Part shown: positions 13,456-16,022 of the stretch, one piece after another | How the letters are laid out: every line of letters begins with the position of its first letter | How positions within the stretch are numbered: position 1 is the stretch's first letter | Origin: Caldilineae bacterium | Lineage (GTDB): Bacteria; Chloroflexota; Anaerolineae; J102 | Assembly (NCBI GenBank): GCA_003694905.1 | Contig: RFJM01000339.1 | Span: 1 to 16,022 of the forward strand | Direction of reading: 5' to 3' | DNA length: 16,022 nt | Notes under the pieces: generated by a model | Database searches by the model: none | What the model saw: the letters and a program-made list of their open reading frames with translations, nothing else | Told to the model about the DNA's origin: nothing | Made by a program: the position numbers and the translations under genes

Positions 13456-16022
13456 ATGATTCGCTACCGACTACTTCACATCCTTCTCCTCTGTTCGCTA
13501 CTGTTGACCCTGCCCCTGCCGGTCGTGGCCGCACCTGGCGTCACCAGCGGGGTCGATCTAACCGTCACCGTGACGGCTTCGCCAGGCGGAGCCTTTCCTG
13601 CTCAGGTCACCGTCTATCTCGCCCTGGCCACCGGTGGTGGTGAACAGCAGAAGGTGGTAACCCCTGCTGCCCCTACCGCGGTGTTCACCGATCTCTATCG
13701 CAATCGCATCTACAAGATCCAGGCCGTGCCGGGACAATCCACCGGGGCTTTTCCCTCGGCTATGGCCTCGGTGCTCACACCTGCTTTTGGGACGCCCGAG
13801 CCGCAGAGCCTGCAGCTAGGCGATACGCCGCCCATTTCGGGCCACATCATGAAGCCCGACCTCTCCACGGCCGCACCGGGCCGTGTCGACGTGCTGAACG
13901 CTACCTGTACCCAGGTACTCTTCAGCACCGGGACCAGCAGTCAGGGCTATTATGAGCTCAGTCTGCGAGACGGGGCCTACTGCTTGCGGGCCCGGCCCGA
14001 AGATACGGTGAACTACGAAGACTCGGCGCCCAAGCCGGTCCTGAGTAATGCTGCCGCACCCCAGATCATCGACCTGCCCCTGAAGGCCCGCAGCATGAAC
14101 ACCATCCGGGGACGGGCGGTGACCGATGAGCAGCCGCCAAGGCCGGTGAAAGACGCCCGCATCGTGGCCCAGAAGCTGGACGCCTCCGAAGCCGTGAGCA
14201 CGACGACCGATGCCGAGGGGCACTACAGTTTACAGGTGCCGGCCAAGCCCGCCACCTGGATGCTCAGCGCCGAGGTGGACGCAAAGACTTCGCCGGGCGG
14301 GCTCAAGGCTCCCTTGCCCAGACAGGTGACCTTTACCACCAGCGATGTCATTACGGTCACACGTGATTTCACCTTTACCCTGCCGGTGGCCGAAACCCAC
14401 ATCGTCGGCACCGTCCTGGTCACCGACACGGTCCCCTTCGTACCCACCATTCCCGTCACCGTCACGGCCATCAATCTCATCACCTTTCAGCGTGCCAGTA
14501 CTGCCATCGACCCCGACAACGGCAGCTTCGATCTGAGCGTGCCCGGTGGAGGCCTTTATCAGATCCTGGTCGTGCCCGCGGACTTGCTGCGGTACCTACC
14601 CATCAATCTGCCGCAGGTGTTGGTGAGCAAGGGGGAGACAAAAGATCTGGGCACCCTTTATCTTATCCCCACAGCCGTCGGCAACATGGCTACCATTTCC
14701 GGGCGCGTGCTCACAACCGAGGACGAGCCGGTGGCGGGCGTACGCGTGCACGGCCTGCGCCTGACCGACAAAGCTCCGGCGCTACCGGTCATCACCCGCG
14801 AGGATGGTAGCTTCACCCTGCTGGTTCCGCCCGGCACCTGGTGGGTTGCGGTGGCACTGCAAGAAGGGGATCCGTACATGCCCTATCGCCTGCGCTGGCA
14901 GACCGTGGTCACCGTGGGAGCGCATGAGACGGTAGACGATGTCGAACTGCGCGTCCGCGCTGCCAACGCCACCATCCATGCCGTGCTGACCGAGGGCGAA
15001 GGCGGAAACCAGGCTGCGGATGCCTGTGGCGCCCTTGCCGCGTACAAGAAAGGGGAACCGGGTGTGTACAACTTCGGGACCTTCAGCCACGGAAGCTTCG
15101 ACCTCCCCGTAATCCCAGGCACCTATCGACTGGAAGTGGTACCCGAGCCCGGCCTGCAGGAAAACCTTCCCGAAGATTGCGCGGGCGGCAAGTACCTCCC
15201 CGCGACGGTGGCAAACCTGGAGGTGACCGCCAGCGGGGTGACCACCGTCACCATTCCGCTGCAGAGCAGCCTGGCCACCATCCACGGCCAACTCTGGGAT
15301 CGCTTCCAGGACCGGGCAGTGACCGGTTGGGGGGGCATGATGTTCGGGTGGAGTCCCACGCTGAAGACCTGGTCGGCTGCCCGCATCGACGAAACCACCG
15401 GCCGCGGCGACCTCCGTGCTTCGCCCGGAGACTGGCTGCTCAGCTTCCGCATCGACCCCGCCTCCGGTTACCGTCCCCTGCCGCCCGCACTGAATGTGAC
15501 CGTACCTGCCGGCCAGACGGATGTGGACGTGCAGTTGCCGGTGGCGCTGCTCAATACGCCGGTTCAGGGGCGGGTGCTGGATCCCGATGGCAATCCCGTG
15601 CAGTGGGTCATCGTCCAGGCCCTGGGCGTACCGGGTGCCGACACCGCCGTGACCGACAAGACGGGGGCCTTCACGCTGGCCTTGCCCATAGGCGCCTACA
15701 TGGTCGAGGTGCTGGGACCGGCAGAAGTGCTGAGCGACCACGACTGGATCAGCCCCGCTCCGCAGAAGCTGGTCCTGCTGCCCGACACCCCGGCGCCCGA
15801 GCTCACGTTGCAGTATCGCCGCGGAGACGCCGATATCCACGGCACCCTCGTCTTCAGCAGCACCGTTGCCTCGGGTCAGGGTGACCGGCGGGCGCTGCTG
15901 ACGGCCACCAGCTTCGGCGCTCGCAGCAAGACCTGGGTGAACATGCCCCTGGCGCCGGGCCAGGAATATCACCTGCCGGCGTTGCAGGGCCGAGATTGGT
16001 GGGTAGCCGCATCCTACTGGGA
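13456..16022 (+). CDS. Large secreted protein with tandem carboxypeptidase-regulatory-like/CnaB-like modules (partial, C-terminus outside window)
   Basis: The frame is open from ATG 13456 to the window end (855 codons). The N-terminus is a typical Sec signal peptide: basic MIRYR, a hydrophobic core at about 6-22, and probable cleavage after VVA or VVAA (25/26). The mature part is beta-rich and Thr/Val/Pro-rich. Eight modules start with an I-x-G-x-V-like strand at about residues 127, 217, 316, 414, 507, 609, 703 and 794, a 90-102 residue period. Most continue with a later G-x-F/Y-x-L-x-V strand such as DGSFTLLVPPGTWWVAV. This fits the CarboxypepD_reg/CnaB beta-sandwich. Modules 1 and 5 each hold two cysteines (C151/C176, C524/C575), possible disulfides. 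GGAG lies 8 nt upstream. Probably a surface or adhesion protein; ligand and anchor are unknown. Confidence 0.88.
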   Translation, partial: MIRYRLLHILLLCSLLLTLPLPVVAAPGVTSGVDLTVTVTASPGGAFPAQVTVYLALATGGGEQQKVVTPAAPTAVFTDLYRNRIYKIQAVPGQSTGAFPSAMASVLTPAFGTPEPQSLQLGDTPPISGHIMKPDLSTAAPGRVDVLNATCTQVLFSTGTSSQGYYELSLRDGAYCLRARPEDTVNYEDSAPKPVLSNAAAPQIIDLPLKARSMNTIRGRAVTDEQPPRPVKDARIVAQKLDASEAVSTTTDAEGHYSLQVPAKPATWMLSAEVDAKTSPGGLKAPLPRQVTFTTSDVITVTRDFTFTLPVAETHIVGTVLVTDTVPFVPTIPVTVTAINLITFQRASTAIDPDNGSFDLSVPGGGLYQILVVPADLLRYLPINLPQVLVSKGETKDLGTLYLIPTAVGNMATISGRVLTTEDEPVAGVRVHGLRLTDKAPALPVITREDGSFTLLVPPGTWWVAVALQEGDPYMPYRLRWQTVVTVGAHETVDDVELRVRAANATIHAVLTEGEGGNQAADACGALAAYKKGEPGVYNFGTFSHGSFDLPVIPGTYRLEVVPEPGLQENLPEDCAGGKYLPATVANLEVTASGVTTVTIPLQSSLATIHGQLWDRFQDRAVTGWGGMMFGWSPTLKTWSAARIDETTGRGDLRASPGDWLLSFRIDPASGYRPLPPALNVTVPAGQTDVDVQLPVALLNTPVQGRVLDPDGNPVQWVIVQALGVPGADTAVTDKTGAFTLALPIGAYMVEVLGPAEVLSDHDWISPAPQKLVLLPDTPAPELTLQYRRGDADIHGTLVFSSTVASGQGDRRALLTATSFGARSKTWVNMPLAPGQEYHLPALQGRDWWVAASYW

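Noticed and set aside
14782..15972. 396-codon open frame on the minus strand
   Set aside because: It lies antisense to the secreted protein, whose plus-strand frame has a signal peptide, ribosome site and regular modules. The minus frame shows no motif and is expected from GC-rich codon bias.

Overview
This is a GC-rich (roughly 60% by eye) bacterial chromosomal segment with tightly packed protein genes. I see no rRNA, tRNA, CRISPR array, insertion sequence or phage gene. The gene set suggests a member of the Chloroflexota, possibly a Caldilinea- or Anaerolinea-like lineage. It combines a thioredoxin-reductase-type ferredoxin:NADP reductase, a split acyl-CoA carboxylase with a separate carrier protein, a NarL-type two-component pair, and a large secreted protein of repeated carboxypeptidase-regulatory-like modules. 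The assignment is inference from gene content only.

Layout. 1-671 (-) is the N-terminal part of dprA, cut by the window edge. 672-1368 is a 0.7 kb divergent intergenic region with a strong dprA promoter, an operator-like inverted repeat, and a promoter plus structured leader for the next gene. 1369-2235 (+) is a metallo-beta-lactamase-fold hydrolase and 2364-3206 (+) a DegV/FakB-type fatty-acid-binding protein. They converge, across a hairpin-rich spacer, on 3405-5801 (-), an unusual 798-residue fusion of two different ferredoxin:NADP reductase types. Upstream of it on the same strand are a possible 32-residue Cys-containing ORF (5832-5930) and two small membrane proteins (5939-6160, 6157-6468) behind their own promoter.

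6586-10930 (-) is an operon reading 4'-phosphopantetheinyl transferase, carboxyltransferase, biotin carboxylase, biotin carrier protein. It appears to be driven by a promoter that would give a leaderless message. It links malonyl- or methylmalonyl-CoA supply to carrier-protein activation, as expected for fatty acid or polyketide synthesis. Its biotin carboxylase departs from the family at metal-binding and glycine-loop positions.

11196-13327 (+) is a NarL-family histidine kinase and response regulator with a 4-base overlap and a good promoter. They are followed by 13456 to the window end (+), a secreted protein with eight evenly spaced beta-sandwich-like modules.

The most noteworthy items are the double-reductase fusion, the divergent biotin carboxylase inside an otherwise canonical operon, the coupled Cys-rich micro-ORF, the two-hairpin leader before the hydrolase, and the modular secreted protein behind a two-component system. 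I did not find a clear-cut new defence or mobile system.
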